NCBI RefSeq assembly: GCF_014268275.3
Contig: NZ_CP077084.1
Span: forward strand, 744,001-808,000
Origin: Pseudomonas tritici
GTDB lineage: Bacteria; Pseudomonadota; Gammaproteobacteria; Pseudomonadales; Pseudomonadaceae
Length of the DNA stretch: 64,000 nt
Direction of reading: 5' to 3'
The first letter of the stretch is position 1. Each line of letters begins with the position of its first letter. Positions 18,237 to 26,931 of the stretch are shown piece by piece. The translations under genes and the position numbers were made by a program. The notes under the pieces are model-generated. The model did not search any database. It saw nothing but the letters and a program-made list of their open reading frames with translations, and was not told the origin of the DNA.

Positions 18237-19678
18237 TGCGTTTGTCCGAGCTGAAAACCGCCGGCCGTACTCCCACCCTGCCGCTGACGATTGAATTGGC
18301 CGATGCGGCGGGCCCAGGCCAGTTGCAACTGCTGAGCCTGTTGCGCGTGCTGCCGGGCGAGCGCTACGTAGGCGCAGCGGTGTGGCGCGGGCGTCCAGTA
18401 CTGGCCAAGTTGCTGGTGGGCAGCAAGGCGGCGCGGCACTTTCAGCGTGAACTCAATGGCGTGCGCCTGCTCGCCGAGCAAGGCCTGACCACACCGTTGT
18501 TGCTGGCCGATGGCTTGCAGGAAGGCGAGGGCGGTTGGCTGTTGTTCGAATTTATCGAAGGCGCCGAGAGCCTGGCGGATGCCTGGCACGCGGTCGAAAG
18601 CCTGCCGCCCTTGGCTGACGAGCAAACTGCGGTGCTTGCCGAGGCATTGGGTGCGATTGCCCTGATGCACACCAAAGGCCTGTGGCAGGAAGACCTGCAC
18701 CTGGACAACTTGCTGCGTCGGGACGGCAAGCTGTATTTGATCGATGGTGCCGGGATTCGCGTCGAAGAGGCGGGCAAGCCCCTGTCGCGCAACCGCGTAC
18801 TGGAGAACCTTGGGGTGTTTTTCGCCCAGTTGCCGAAGCATCTCGAGCCATTTACCGAAGAGCTGCTGGTGTACTACCTGCTGGGCAACGGCGAGCACGC
18901 TTTGCCCTTGGAGGCTTTGGAAAAACAGGTGCGCAAGGTCAGCGCTTGGCGCCTGAAGGACTTTCTCAACAAGGTCGGTCGCGAATGCACGCTGTTCAGT
19001 GTGCTGCGCGGGCCGTTTGCCCTGCGTGCAATCCGTCGCGAGGAAGAAGTCGCGATGCTGGCGGTGCTGGAACAGGCCGATGCCTTGCTCGAGCAGGGCC
19101 ACTTGTACAAGACCGGTGGAACCGCCACGGTGGCCAAGGCCGAAGTGGCGGGTCGCCCATTGGTGATCAAGCGTTACAACATCAAGAGTTTCGCCCACTG
19201 GTTCAAGCGCTTCTGGCGCCCAAGCCGTGCCTGGCATTCCTGGCGTGAAGGCAATCGCCTGGCGTTCCTCGGTATCGCTACGCCCAAGCCGCTGGCCGTG
19301 CTGGAAAAGCGCTTTTTCGGCCTGCGCGGTCGCGCTTACCTGATTACCGAATTCCTGCCGGGGCCGGACATCATCGAGCGCTTTGCGCCTTACGTTGAGA
19401 ACGGTGACGCGCCGGAAAACGAACTGCTCGCCCTGGATCACCTGTTCGCCGAGCTGATCCGCGAGCGCATCAGCCATGGCGACTTCAAGGGGCATAACCT
19501 GTTCTGGGACAAGGATCGCTGGTCGTTGATCGACCTGGATGCCATGCGCCAGCACAGCACCCAAGCCAGCTTCGCTCCGGCGTTTGCCAAGGACCGCGCG
19601 CGGTTCATGCGTAATTGGCCTGAGAGCAGTGCGTTGTATCAGCTGATTGATCAGCGCCTCCCCAAGCAGACCGCCTGA
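18236..19678 (+). CDS. tandem kinase-domain protein of the LPS core operon
   Basis: The 480-residue protein carries two kinase-like halves. The first (about 1-235) has WQEDLHLDNLL as catalytic loop and LIDGAGIRV as metal site. The second (about 270-480) has LVIKRYNIKSF with the ATP lysine, ISHGDFKGHNLFW as catalytic loop and LIDLDAMRQH as metal site. Both keep Asp and Asn. It corresponds in position to PA5006, whose substrate I do not know. The ATG at 18236 overlaps the previous stop; a TTG one codon earlier is less likely. It closes the waaF operon. Confidence 0.8.
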   Translation: MRLSELKTAGRTPTLPLTIELADAAGPGQLQLLSLLRVLPGERYVGAAVWRGRPVLAKLLVGSKAARHFQRELNGVRLLAEQGLTTPLLLADGLQEGEGGWLLFEFIEGAESLADAWHAVESLPPLADEQTAVLAEALGAIALMHTKGLWQEDLHLDNLLRRDGKLYLIDGAGIRVEEAGKPLSRNRVLENLGVFFAQLPKHLEPFTEELLVYYLLGNGEHALPLEALEKQVRKVSAWRLKDFLNKVGRECTLFSVLRGPFALRAIRREEEVAMLAVLEQADALLEQGHLYKTGGTATVAKAEVAGRPLVIKRYNIKSFAHWFKRFWRPSRAWHSWREGNRLAFLGIATPKPLAVLEKRFFGLRGRAYLITEFLPGPDIIERFAPYVENGDAPENELLALDHLFAELIRERISHGDFKGHNLFWDKDRWSLIDLDAMRQHSTQASFAPAFAKDRARFMRNWPESSALYQLIDQRLPKQTA

Positions 19679-19712
19679 TCCCTGACACCGCTTTTTACTT
19701 GAAAAAACGCTA

Positions 19713-19755
19713 GGGCCGCTTCGCAGCCCAGCGCGGGGCAAGCCCGCTCACTACA
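19713..19755. repeat. single REP half element
   Basis: One copy of the element found as an inverted pair at 1019-1150 (ends CAAGCCCGCTCACTACA). No partner is nearby. It lies between the convergent tandem-kinase gene and the lipoprotein gene. Confidence 0.75.
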
Positions 19756-19811
19756 GGTGTTGCGTGGGCAATAGTGTTTGGGGGGTGGAGCTTCAGCGTT
19801 GCCAGTCGACG

Positions 19812-21200
19812 TTATTGTGCGTTGATCAGCGTCGTATGGGTTTTGTATTTGCCCTGGATCACGTCCTCGGTAGCAAAGAAATACCCGTAGTCCTTCAGGT
19901 ACATGACGGTGCTGGTGGCCTGGTAGTTATCACCTGCGGCAGTGCAATTGAGCTCCTTTGCATTGCCACTCAGCGTCGAGTTGATGCTGCTGGCTGGCAG
20001 TTCGCGCGCCACTACACAGGTGGTATTGCGGGACAGCACGCGATCCTCTTCAGCGGTGTTGCGATTCAGCTCTTTGAGTTTGAACCCCAGCGTTGCACCG
20101 ATCGGCATCTGCTTCCAGTCGCCGGTGAAGCTGAGTTGCTCAACATTGCTGGCGGCCGAGACTTTCATCCCGTGCAGTTCGAAATCGCTTTGGAAGGTCA
20201 GGCTGAACAACCCTCGGAATGTGGTGATGTGGGTGCTTGAGAATTGGGTGGCTCGGCGGATTTTAAGCTGACCGTTTCCGGTTCCGGGCTCAATGAACAC
20301 GTCAGTGCGCAAGCTGGAAGAACCCAAGTCGCGCTTCTCCATAAGGTGGCGCAGAGGTTTGGCTGCGGGGGGCATTCCCAGTGCGGAGATCGCCTCTGTC
20401 ACCGCTGTCGGGACAGGTGCGGGTGTCAGGGTTTGCTCGAGCTTGGTACGCGCAACGGCTACCGGGAGTTGCGCCACTGTTGGCGAGCACGCGGCCTTGA
20501 GCAGGGTCTGGGTGTCCGTCTCGGCGCTGCTGAAAGGCTGGTCGATGGGGACTGCTACCACGCTGCCGAAGGTCACGACGTTTTTCGGGGTGAGGCTGAA
20601 AGTGGCCAGAGTGCGATAGGTCTGGCGGCTGCAACTGACCTCCCAGTGCATGCGGGTCTGGGCGTAGGGCATCTTTTTCAGTTTGTTGGTCAGGATGAGC
20701 GGTTCATCGTAGGCGCCCCAGAGCTCTACTTTCTCACCCACGGTCTTGAGGCTGGCACGGTCGATCAGCAATTGGCGTTGAGTGGCTGTACTGCTGACGA
20801 GGCGCCAATCCGGGCGTGGCGTGCGCGCGCAAGCGTCGGTAAAGCTGGTGTTCTGTTGCAGTTCGCCAACCACGGCCGGCGTCAGGTTGCGCATGACGGT
20901 AATGCGCGTGGGCTGGCCGTCGGGCTTCGGGGTTCCGGGCGCTTCCAGATACAGCAGGTTCCCGCTCGGCGTGGTGCAGGACGCCTGAAGCTGCGCGATA
21001 TCGGGTACGGCGAGATTGTTGGTCAGCGTGACTTGAACCTGGTAACTGAGGTCGTCGCCATCGCGCATGATCGAGTCGGCCAGTAGCGGTTTCTTAAGCA
21101 TGTCTTTATACGGGGCGTCGGCCTTGTCGCCGCTCTTGATGCCTTGCGTGCCGCAACCACTGAGTACGCCTAGGGCGACGATAACCGCGATGTGTTTCAT
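19812..21200 (-). CDS. uncharacterised lipoprotein, partly surface-adhesin-E-like
   Basis: I do not recognise this 462-residue protein as a named family member. A short signal peptide ends in the lipobox LSGC (Cys16), so it should be a lipoprotein. The mature part has several spaced cysteines (QASCTTP, DACARTP, EVSCSRQTYRT, KAACSPTV, NTTCVVA, ELNCTAAG) that could pair in the periplasm. The segment HWEVSCSRQTYRTLATFS resembles the cysteine motif of surface-adhesin-E-like proteins. It sits between the two halves of the LPS cluster, behind the TonB receptor gene on the same strand. Function unknown. Confidence 0.7.
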   Translation of the reverse strand: MKHIAVIVALGVLSGCGTQGIKSGDKADAPYKDMLKKPLLADSIMRDGDDLSYQVQVTLTNNLAVPDIAQLQASCTTPSGNLLYLEAPGTPKPDGQPTRITVMRNLTPAVVGELQQNTSFTDACARTPRPDWRLVSSTATQRQLLIDRASLKTVGEKVELWGAYDEPLILTNKLKKMPYAQTRMHWEVSCSRQTYRTLATFSLTPKNVVTFGSVVAVPIDQPFSSAETDTQTLLKAACSPTVAQLPVAVARTKLEQTLTPAPVPTAVTEAISALGMPPAAKPLRHLMEKRDLGSSSLRTDVFIEPGTGNGQLKIRRATQFSSTHITTFRGLFSLTFQSDFELHGMKVSAASNVEQLSFTGDWKQMPIGATLGFKLKELNRNTAEEDRVLSRNTTCVVARELPASSINSTLSGNAKELNCTAAGDNYQATSTVMYLKDYGYFFATEDVIQGKYKTHTTLINAQ

Positions 21201-21275
21201 GAGCGTTCCTTGCAGGCTAAAGGGGGATCAGGGCCTTTCGACCGTCCGCATCGCGTTTTGTGCGGGGCGGGCTGA

Positions 21276-23363
21276 TCAGAACTCGTACTCCGCGCCTGCA
21301 CCCGCATACCAGGAGCGCCCTGGCGCCGCTTCGTAATAGCGGTTGTTGCCATCGCCGACGATCACCGAACCGACGTACTGGCGGTCGAGCAAGTTATCCA
21401 GGCGCAGGGTCTGATGGAAGGTCCAGTGTTCGACCTTCTGCTCGAAGCGCGCACGCCAGTTAAACACGCTGTAGGCCGGTGCGGCGTGTTGGCTGTTGGT
21501 GTCCTCGACGTAGACCTTGCTGCGGTAAATGCCTTCGATGGCGGTGCTGACCCAGTCGCGGGGCTTCCAGTTCAGTTCGGTGAACAGCGTGGTTTGCGGC
21601 ACGCCGGGCAGGTAGTTGCCCTTGTCGACGGCGTTGTTGCCGCCGCTGACGAAGTCGCTGTCGTAAGTGGCCTGCAGGCGGGTGTAGGCGAGGCTGCTGC
21701 TCCACTGCTCGCTGAGCTGGCTTTCGAGGCCCAGTTCGAAACCGCGGCGCAGGGTGCGGCCGGCGTTTTGGTAGCTGGTACGGCCGTCTTTGGATTGAGC
21801 CACCACTAACTCATCTTCTGTGGTGATCTGGAATATGGCGGCATTGATCCGGGTGTTGTTCACCTGGGCCTTTAATCCCACTTCGTACTGGGTACTTTCT
21901 GACGGCTTCAATCCGAAGTTGAACCCTTCCACATTTCCCGGTGCATAGGCCAGCTCAGCCTGTGTCGGCGTTTCGAAGCCTTTGCCCGCACTGACGTAGC
22001 CATGCAGCTCGGGCGTGAATGCGTACATCACGCTCATCGATGGCGTATTTTTCTGATAACGCTTGTTGCCGCTGGCATCGCCGTTGCTCAGGAATTGATC
22101 ATCAACGTCCAGTTCCATGGTGCTATGCCGAACACCTGCTTGCAGGGTCCAGCGGTCTAGCGCCCAGTTGGCCTGGATATAGGGATCGAGGCTGCGGGCG
22201 GTGTCAATTTCATCTCGGCGTAGCTGGCCTTTTACGCCAAGGGTGTTGCCGCTGAAGTTCTGGTAGCCGTGGCGACTGTCTTCGCTCTGATCGAAGTCCA
22301 GGCCGGTGATGATCATCAGTTCGCCCGGCGCACGTTCGATGGGCTGCATCCAGCGCACGCTGCCGCCGTAGAACTTGCGGTCGAATTGCACAACGCCACC
22401 GCCGCGTTCATTAGCGGGTGTGCCTTTGGGAATCGACAAATACTGAATCACACTCCGCCGTCCCGTATACGCATTCACCTGCAACGTCGCATCGCCGATA
22501 TAGCGCTCGTAATTCAGCCCCAATTGCTGATGATCGATACTTTTGCGCGTGTTGTACGTCAGCGCATTCGCACTCACCGAGCGTGGATCGGCCTTGTACG
22601 CCGACCACGTCTGCCCGAGCGGGTCCTGTGTGCCGTTCTGCTCCAGGCTGCTGTAGATCAGCGCCAGCTTGCTGTCGTCATCCGGCTGGAAATTGAGCTT
22701 GGCGAAGGTCTGGTCACGTCGCGCGCTGCTGTGGTCGCGGTAGCCGTTGGTGTCCATGCGCGAGGCGTCGAGCACGAAGCCAGCGCCGTTGGTGGCGCCC
22801 TCGGCGGTCAGGTGGTTTTTGTTCAGGCCGTCGCTGCCCACCAGGGTTTCGGCGCCGATGCGCGGCGGGCCTTCGCCGTCGCGGGAGAACATCTGGATCA
22901 CCCCGCCGGCATTGCTGCCATACAGGGTGGCCGCCGGCCCACGCAGTACTTCGATGCGCTCTGCGGTGTCGAGGTTGAAAGTGGCGGCTTGGCCCTGGCC
23001 GTCCGGCGTGCTGGCCGGGATGCCGTCGGCGATCAGCTTGATGCCGCGCACGCCGAATGCCGAGCGGGCACCAAAGCCTCGGGAGGAAATCTGCAGGTCC
23101 TGGGCATAGTTCTGGCGGTTCTGCACCACCAGGCCGGGCACGCGGGAGAGGGCTTCGGAGGCATTGATGCCGAGTTGACCGTCACTGATCTGTCCACGGC
23201 TGATGCCGTCCACCGAGTAGGGCAGGTCGAAGGTCGGGCTGGCGCTGCGTGAGCCGCTGACCACACTGGGGTCGAGAACCAAAGGCGTGTCCTCGGCCAG
23301 TGCCGTATTGCTCAGCGTGAGCAGGCCTGGCAGCAACAGGGTGAAGCGGGCGAGGGTGTTCAT
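21276..23363 (-). CDS. pqqU: TonB-dependent receptor, YncD/PqqU-like (PQQ uptake)
   Basis: The 695-residue outer-membrane receptor has a signal peptide (cleavage near ALA-ED, residue 23), a plug domain (about 40-160) and a 22-strand barrel ending in the aromatic-rich YAGAGAEYEF. Plug segments VPGLVVQNRQNYAQDLQI and DGIPASTPDGQGQ, and barrel segments such as QYVGSVIVGDGNNRYYEA, closely match E. coli YncD, now called PqqU, the receptor for pyrroloquinoline quinone. That match is from memory and should be confirmed by alignment. No TonB, ABC or PQQ-synthesis genes are adjacent. Confidence 0.78.
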   Translation of the reverse strand: MNTLARFTLLLPGLLTLSNTALAEDTPLVLDPSVVSGSRSASPTFDLPYSVDGISRGQISDGQLGINASEALSRVPGLVVQNRQNYAQDLQISSRGFGARSAFGVRGIKLIADGIPASTPDGQGQAATFNLDTAERIEVLRGPAATLYGSNAGGVIQMFSRDGEGPPRIGAETLVGSDGLNKNHLTAEGATNGAGFVLDASRMDTNGYRDHSSARRDQTFAKLNFQPDDDSKLALIYSSLEQNGTQDPLGQTWSAYKADPRSVSANALTYNTRKSIDHQQLGLNYERYIGDATLQVNAYTGRRSVIQYLSIPKGTPANERGGGVVQFDRKFYGGSVRWMQPIERAPGELMIITGLDFDQSEDSRHGYQNFSGNTLGVKGQLRRDEIDTARSLDPYIQANWALDRWTLQAGVRHSTMELDVDDQFLSNGDASGNKRYQKNTPSMSVMYAFTPELHGYVSAGKGFETPTQAELAYAPGNVEGFNFGLKPSESTQYEVGLKAQVNNTRINAAIFQITTEDELVVAQSKDGRTSYQNAGRTLRRGFELGLESQLSEQWSSSLAYTRLQATYDSDFVSGGNNAVDKGNYLPGVPQTTLFTELNWKPRDWVSTAIEGIYRSKVYVEDTNSQHAAPAYSVFNWRARFEQKVEHWTFHQTLRLDNLLDRQYVGSVIVGDGNNRYYEAAPGRSWYAGAGAEYEF

Positions 23364-23560
23364 CAGTCAGGCAAAATCCGTGGCGCGCGTAGGAGGTAAA
23401 CGCGCAAAGGGGCGCGAGTTTAGTGAATCAGGCGATTTTTATCATTTAGGAATCGTCTTACGCTGCAAATCGTGCTCCCGCCCTGGGTCGTCAGGCTATG
23501 CGATGTTAGCGTGGCCCGCCTTGGCAATAACAATGTCTGTTGGGGCAGAGGGAGGGGGTC
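23364..23560. other. divergent receptor/lipoprotein intergenic region
   Basis: A 197-base gap. It contains a partial Fur-box-like string at 23431-23449 (11 of 19 by eye), too weak to claim, and no clear promoter. Confidence 0.4.
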
Positions 23561-23917
23561 ATGAGGATTAGGTCGAAAGTGTCATGGCTTGTGGTGTCGT
23601 GTTCGTTGGCCGGTTGCGGAACCATCAATACCGTCTTTCGTCCAGACGCCGTAGCCAGCCAGAACCTCAAGGACTCGCGCAGTCACTGCGAAAACGTGCC
23701 ACGCATCTACAGCGGGGTGATCTACGGCTTTTGCACGCTCAATGGCGAGCCAGCGCCTGACAAGAGCCTTAAGGACAAGAGCCTGATAGACCATGGGGGC
23801 AGCGTGTTGCCTATCGTCGCCGTGGAGTTCGTCGCCTCCGGCGTGCTGGACACCCTCGTGCTGCCCTACACCATTTACCGCCAGAATAGGGACGGCAGCA
23901 TCGAGATCTTCCGCTGA
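23561..23917 (+). CDS. YceK/YidQ-family lipoprotein
   Basis: The 118-residue protein has a signal peptide ending in the lipobox LAGC (about residue 19). SGVIYGFCTLNG and the hydrophobic VEFVASGVLDTLVLPYTIYRQ near the C-terminus are typical of the YceK/YidQ lipoprotein family, which has no firm function. I set the start at the ATG 23561, which follows a very strong GGAGGGGG ribosome site; an upstream in-frame start at 23540 lacks one. It is divergent from the receptor gene. Confidence 0.85.
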   Translation: MRIRSKVSWLVVSCSLAGCGTINTVFRPDAVASQNLKDSRSHCENVPRIYSGVIYGFCTLNGEPAPDKSLKDKSLIDHGGSVLPIVAVEFVASGVLDTLVLPYTIYRQNRDGSIEIFR

Positions 23918-23962
23918 TCCCTCTTGCCACGTGCCGCTAACAGCTGCGCACTGCTTTTAAGC

Positions 23963-23968
23963 TATAAT
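23963..23968 (+). promoter_or_regulatory. -10 element upstream of the carbamoyltransferase gene
   Basis: A perfect TATAAT, 91 bases before the GTG start at 24060. A matching -35 is not clear. The leader that follows contains two inverted repeats, CCTGCC/GGCAGG (about 23988-24001) and CAGGCG/CGCCTG (about 24016-24033), so this probably drives the whole decoration cluster. Confidence 0.5.
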
Positions 23969-24059
23969 CCCGCCCTTTAGCTGTTTCCTGCCCAGGCAGG
24001 GGGCACACTTTTTTCAGGCGTAACCCGCCTGCATGCAGACTAAAAGAGGCTAGACCCCT

Positions 24060-25817
24060 GTGGCATTGACGATTCTTGGCCTGTCCGGCGCCCTTAGCCA
24101 TGATCCTTCCGCAGCCTTGTATATCGACGGCAAGCTGATTGCGGCCGCCGAAGAAGAGCGCTTCGTACGCGACAAACATGCAAAGAACCGCATGCCCTAC
24201 GAATCGGCGAAGTTCTGCCTGGAACAGGCCGGTATCAAGCCTTCCGACGTTGACGTGGTCGCGATCCCGTTCGCCCCCATCAGCCTGTTCGGCGAGGCGC
24301 GCTGGCACTACGCCAAGCGTTACTGGTACGCCCCGGACCGCGCCCTCGACGCGATCCTGATGGGCAACCGTCGCTACAAGCGCTACCGCAACAAGATCGT
24401 CTGGTGCCTGGAGCAACTGGGCTTCGATCCTAAGAAAATCAAGATCGAACCGGTTGAACACCACCTGGCCCACGCTTCCAGCGCCTACCACTGCTCTGGT
24501 TTCCAGGAGAAAACCGCGATCCTCGGGATCGACGGTAAAGGTGAGTACGCCACCACGTTCTTCGGCTACGGCGAAAACGGCAAGATCCACAAGATCAAGG
24601 AATTCTACGATCCAGACTCCCTCGGCGGCCTGTATGGCGCGATCACCGAATTCCTCGGTTTCGAGATGCTCGACGGTGAGTTCAAGGTCATGGGCATGGC
24701 GCCGTACGGCGATGCCAGCAAATACGATTTCTCGCGCCTGGCCTCCTTTGAGAATGGCGAGTTGGTGATCAACACCGACTACGCCAACGTCATCGGCCTG
24801 CGCCGCTACAAAGAGAAGGGCAAGGGCTTCTACTTCTCGCCAAAACTGATCGAGTGGCTGGGTCCAAAGCGCGAAGGCGATATCGCCGACGAGCCGTACA
24901 TCCACTACGCCGCCAGCATGCAAGCGCTGTTCGAGAAACTGGCCCTGCAGATGATCGACCACTACCTGGGCGACATCCTCAAGGACACCGGCAAACTGGC
25001 CTTCGCCGGCGGTTGCGCGCTGAACGTCAAGCTGAACCAGAAGATCATCGCCCGTGACGACGTCAAAGAGCTGTTCGTGCAGCCGGCGTCGGGCGATGCT
25101 GGCACTGCGGTCGGTGCGGCGGCGTATGTTTCCCACGCCCGTGGTGTGCCGGTCGAGAAGATGGAACACGTCTACCTCGGCCCGTCCTACAGCAACGAAG
25201 ACGTGATTGCCGCGTGCGCCAAGCACGAGAGCAAGCCGAACTGGCGCAAGATCGAGAACATGCCCCAGCGCATCGCCAAGATCATGGTCGACGGCAACCC
25301 GGTGGCCTGGTTCCAGGGCCGCATGGAGTTTGGTCCGCGCGCCCTGGGCGGTCGTTCGATCATCGGTTGCCCGAGCGCCACCGGTGTGGCGGATCGCATC
25401 AACCACCAGATCAAGTTCCGCGAGCGCTGGAGGCCTTTCTGCCCGTCGATGCTCGACACCGTGGCCCCGCAGATGATCAAGGTCGATCATCCGGCGCCGT
25501 TCATGACCTTCACCTTTGAAGTGTCCGAAGAGTGGAAGACTCGCGTGCCGGAAGTGGTCCATGAAGATGGTACCTCCCGCGCCCAGGTGCTCAAGCGCGA
25601 ATACAACCCGCGCTACTACGACATGATGAAAGAGCTGGAAGTGCTCACCGGCAACGGCGTGTCCCTGAACACCTCGCTCAACCGTCGTGGCGAAGCGATG
25701 ATCTGCTCGCCGACCGACGCGCTGAACATGTTCTTCGGCTCTGACCTGCAGTACCTGATCATGGAAGACATCCTGGTCGTCAAAGACGGCGTGGACCCTT
25801 ATGACGCGCTCGGCTGA
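24060..25817 (+). CDS. wapO: LPS core carbamoyltransferase (NodU/HypF-type)
   Basis: The 585-residue protein matches the NodU/CmcH carbamoyltransferase family: LGLSGALSHDPSAAL at the N-terminus, EPVEHHLAHASSAYHCSG (metal-binding histidines) near residue 137, IDGKGEYATTFFGYG, and the C-terminal FGPRALGGRSIIG. In P. aeruginosa the homologue PA5005 is assigned 7-O-carbamoylation of heptose II. It begins with GTG, since the family start coincides with it. It overlaps the next gene by 17 bases and heads the second LPS transcription unit. Confidence 0.88.
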   Translation: MALTILGLSGALSHDPSAALYIDGKLIAAAEEERFVRDKHAKNRMPYESAKFCLEQAGIKPSDVDVVAIPFAPISLFGEARWHYAKRYWYAPDRALDAILMGNRRYKRYRNKIVWCLEQLGFDPKKIKIEPVEHHLAHASSAYHCSGFQEKTAILGIDGKGEYATTFFGYGENGKIHKIKEFYDPDSLGGLYGAITEFLGFEMLDGEFKVMGMAPYGDASKYDFSRLASFENGELVINTDYANVIGLRRYKEKGKGFYFSPKLIEWLGPKREGDIADEPYIHYAASMQALFEKLALQMIDHYLGDILKDTGKLAFAGGCALNVKLNQKIIARDDVKELFVQPASGDAGTAVGAAAYVSHARGVPVEKMEHVYLGPSYSNEDVIAACAKHESKPNWRKIENMPQRIAKIMVDGNPVAWFQGRMEFGPRALGGRSIIGCPSATGVADRINHQIKFRERWRPFCPSMLDTVAPQMIKVDHPAPFMTFTFEVSEEWKTRVPEVVHEDGTSRAQVLKREYNPRYYDMMKELEVLTGNGVSLNTSLNRRGEAMICSPTDALNMFFGSDLQYLIMEDILVVKDGVDPYDALG

Positions 25818-26931
25818 CCGCCACGTCCTGCAGTTCTGCCACGGCTATGACGGGCCGTTCCTAGACTGTGCGCGGCAGTACGCCAGTGTGTTTGCAGGCT
25901 CCGGCTACAAGGTGACCACGGTGTTTCTCACCGGGGTCGCCGACCCTGAGGTGGCGGCCGGTTGCGCCAGTGATGAAGTGTTGTTCATGGAGTACAGCTC
26001 GAAGGCCATCCGTGGCCTCAAGCTGGGCGCCATCGCCGAGATGCGCAAGATTGCCGCGTCGCGCAACTTCAGTTTCTGCATCGCGCACCGCGCCAAGCCG
26101 ATCTACATCGCGCTGCTCGCCACGCGCTTGCAGGTGATTGGCGTGCATCACGCGTTTGGCGACTATCAGCGCCGGGGGCGTCGGCTGTTTGCAAATATTT
26201 TCCGCAAGCGCCTGAGCTTGTTGGGCGTTTCCGATGCCGTGCGCGATGACATTCGTCGCTGCCTGCCGAAATGGCCGGCGGCGCGTATCCAGACCTTGTA
26301 CAACCGCATTGATGTCGAAAACCTGCAGGCCCAGCAGGTTTCGAAGGATGAGGCGCGCGACGCCCTTGGCTTGTCGCCGGATGAATGGGTGGTCGGCAAT
26401 GTCGGCCGCCTGCACCCGGACAAGGATCAGGCCACGCTGCTCAAAGGTTTTGCCCTGGCATTGCCAACGTTACCGGCTGAAAGCCGTCTGGCGATCCTCG
26501 GCACCGGGCGCCTGGAGCAGGACCTGAAAGCGCTGGCCCGCGAGCTGGGGATTGCCGACAAGGTTGTGTTTCTCGGCCAGGTGCCGGAGGCGCGTCGCTA
26601 TTTCCGTGCGTTTGATGTGTTTGCGTTGAGCTCCGACCACGAACCCTTTGGCATGGTGTTGCTGGAAGCCATGGCGGCCGGTGTTCCCTTGCTCGCCACT
26701 GCCTGCGGCGGCGCGCGGGAAGTGGTTGAGGGCGTTGGTATCCTGTTTCCCTTCGGCGACGCCGAGCACCTAGCCCAAGGGTTGGGACACTTGGCCGCGA
26801 TGGATCAGCACCAGCAACGCCAGTGCGCTGATTTGATGCTGGAGCGCCTGCACGCACGATTCTCGGATCAGGCGGTGCGCACTACTTTCTGGCAACTGCC
26901 GCATGTCATTGAACTGACCGCGAGGGCTTGA
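25801..26931 (+). CDS. wapH: GT4 glycosyltransferase, WapH-like
   Basis: The 376-residue GT-B transferase has the C-terminal GT4 pattern: VGNVGRLHPDKDQATLLKG (about 198-216) and DHEPFGMVLLEAMAAGVP (about 279-296, E-x7-E). It follows the carbamoyltransferase as PA5004 (WapH, an outer-core glucosyltransferase) does in P. aeruginosa. Its start lies inside the upstream gene (17-base overlap) and its stop overlaps the next ATG. The exact sugar transferred here is not visible from sequence. Confidence 0.83.
   Translation: MTRSADRHVLQFCHGYDGPFLDCARQYASVFAGSGYKVTTVFLTGVADPEVAAGCASDEVLFMEYSSKAIRGLKLGAIAEMRKIAASRNFSFCIAHRAKPIYIALLATRLQVIGVHHAFGDYQRRGRRLFANIFRKRLSLLGVSDAVRDDIRRCLPKWPAARIQTLYNRIDVENLQAQQVSKDEARDALGLSPDEWVVGNVGRLHPDKDQATLLKGFALALPTLPAESRLAILGTGRLEQDLKALARELGIADKVVFLGQVPEARRYFRAFDVFALSSDHEPFGMVLLEAMAAGVPLLATACGGAREVVEGVGILFPFGDAEHLAQGLGHLAAMDQHQQRQCADLMLERLHARFSDQAVRTTFWQLPHVIELTARA

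Noticed and set aside
23431..23449. Fur-box-like string upstream of the receptor gene
   Set aside because: Only about 11 of 19 positions match by eye, and PQQ uptake need not respond to iron.
23937..25562. 541-codon minus-strand frame opposite the carbamoyltransferase gene
   Set aside because: Shadow frame with no ribosome site, overlapping the promoter region.
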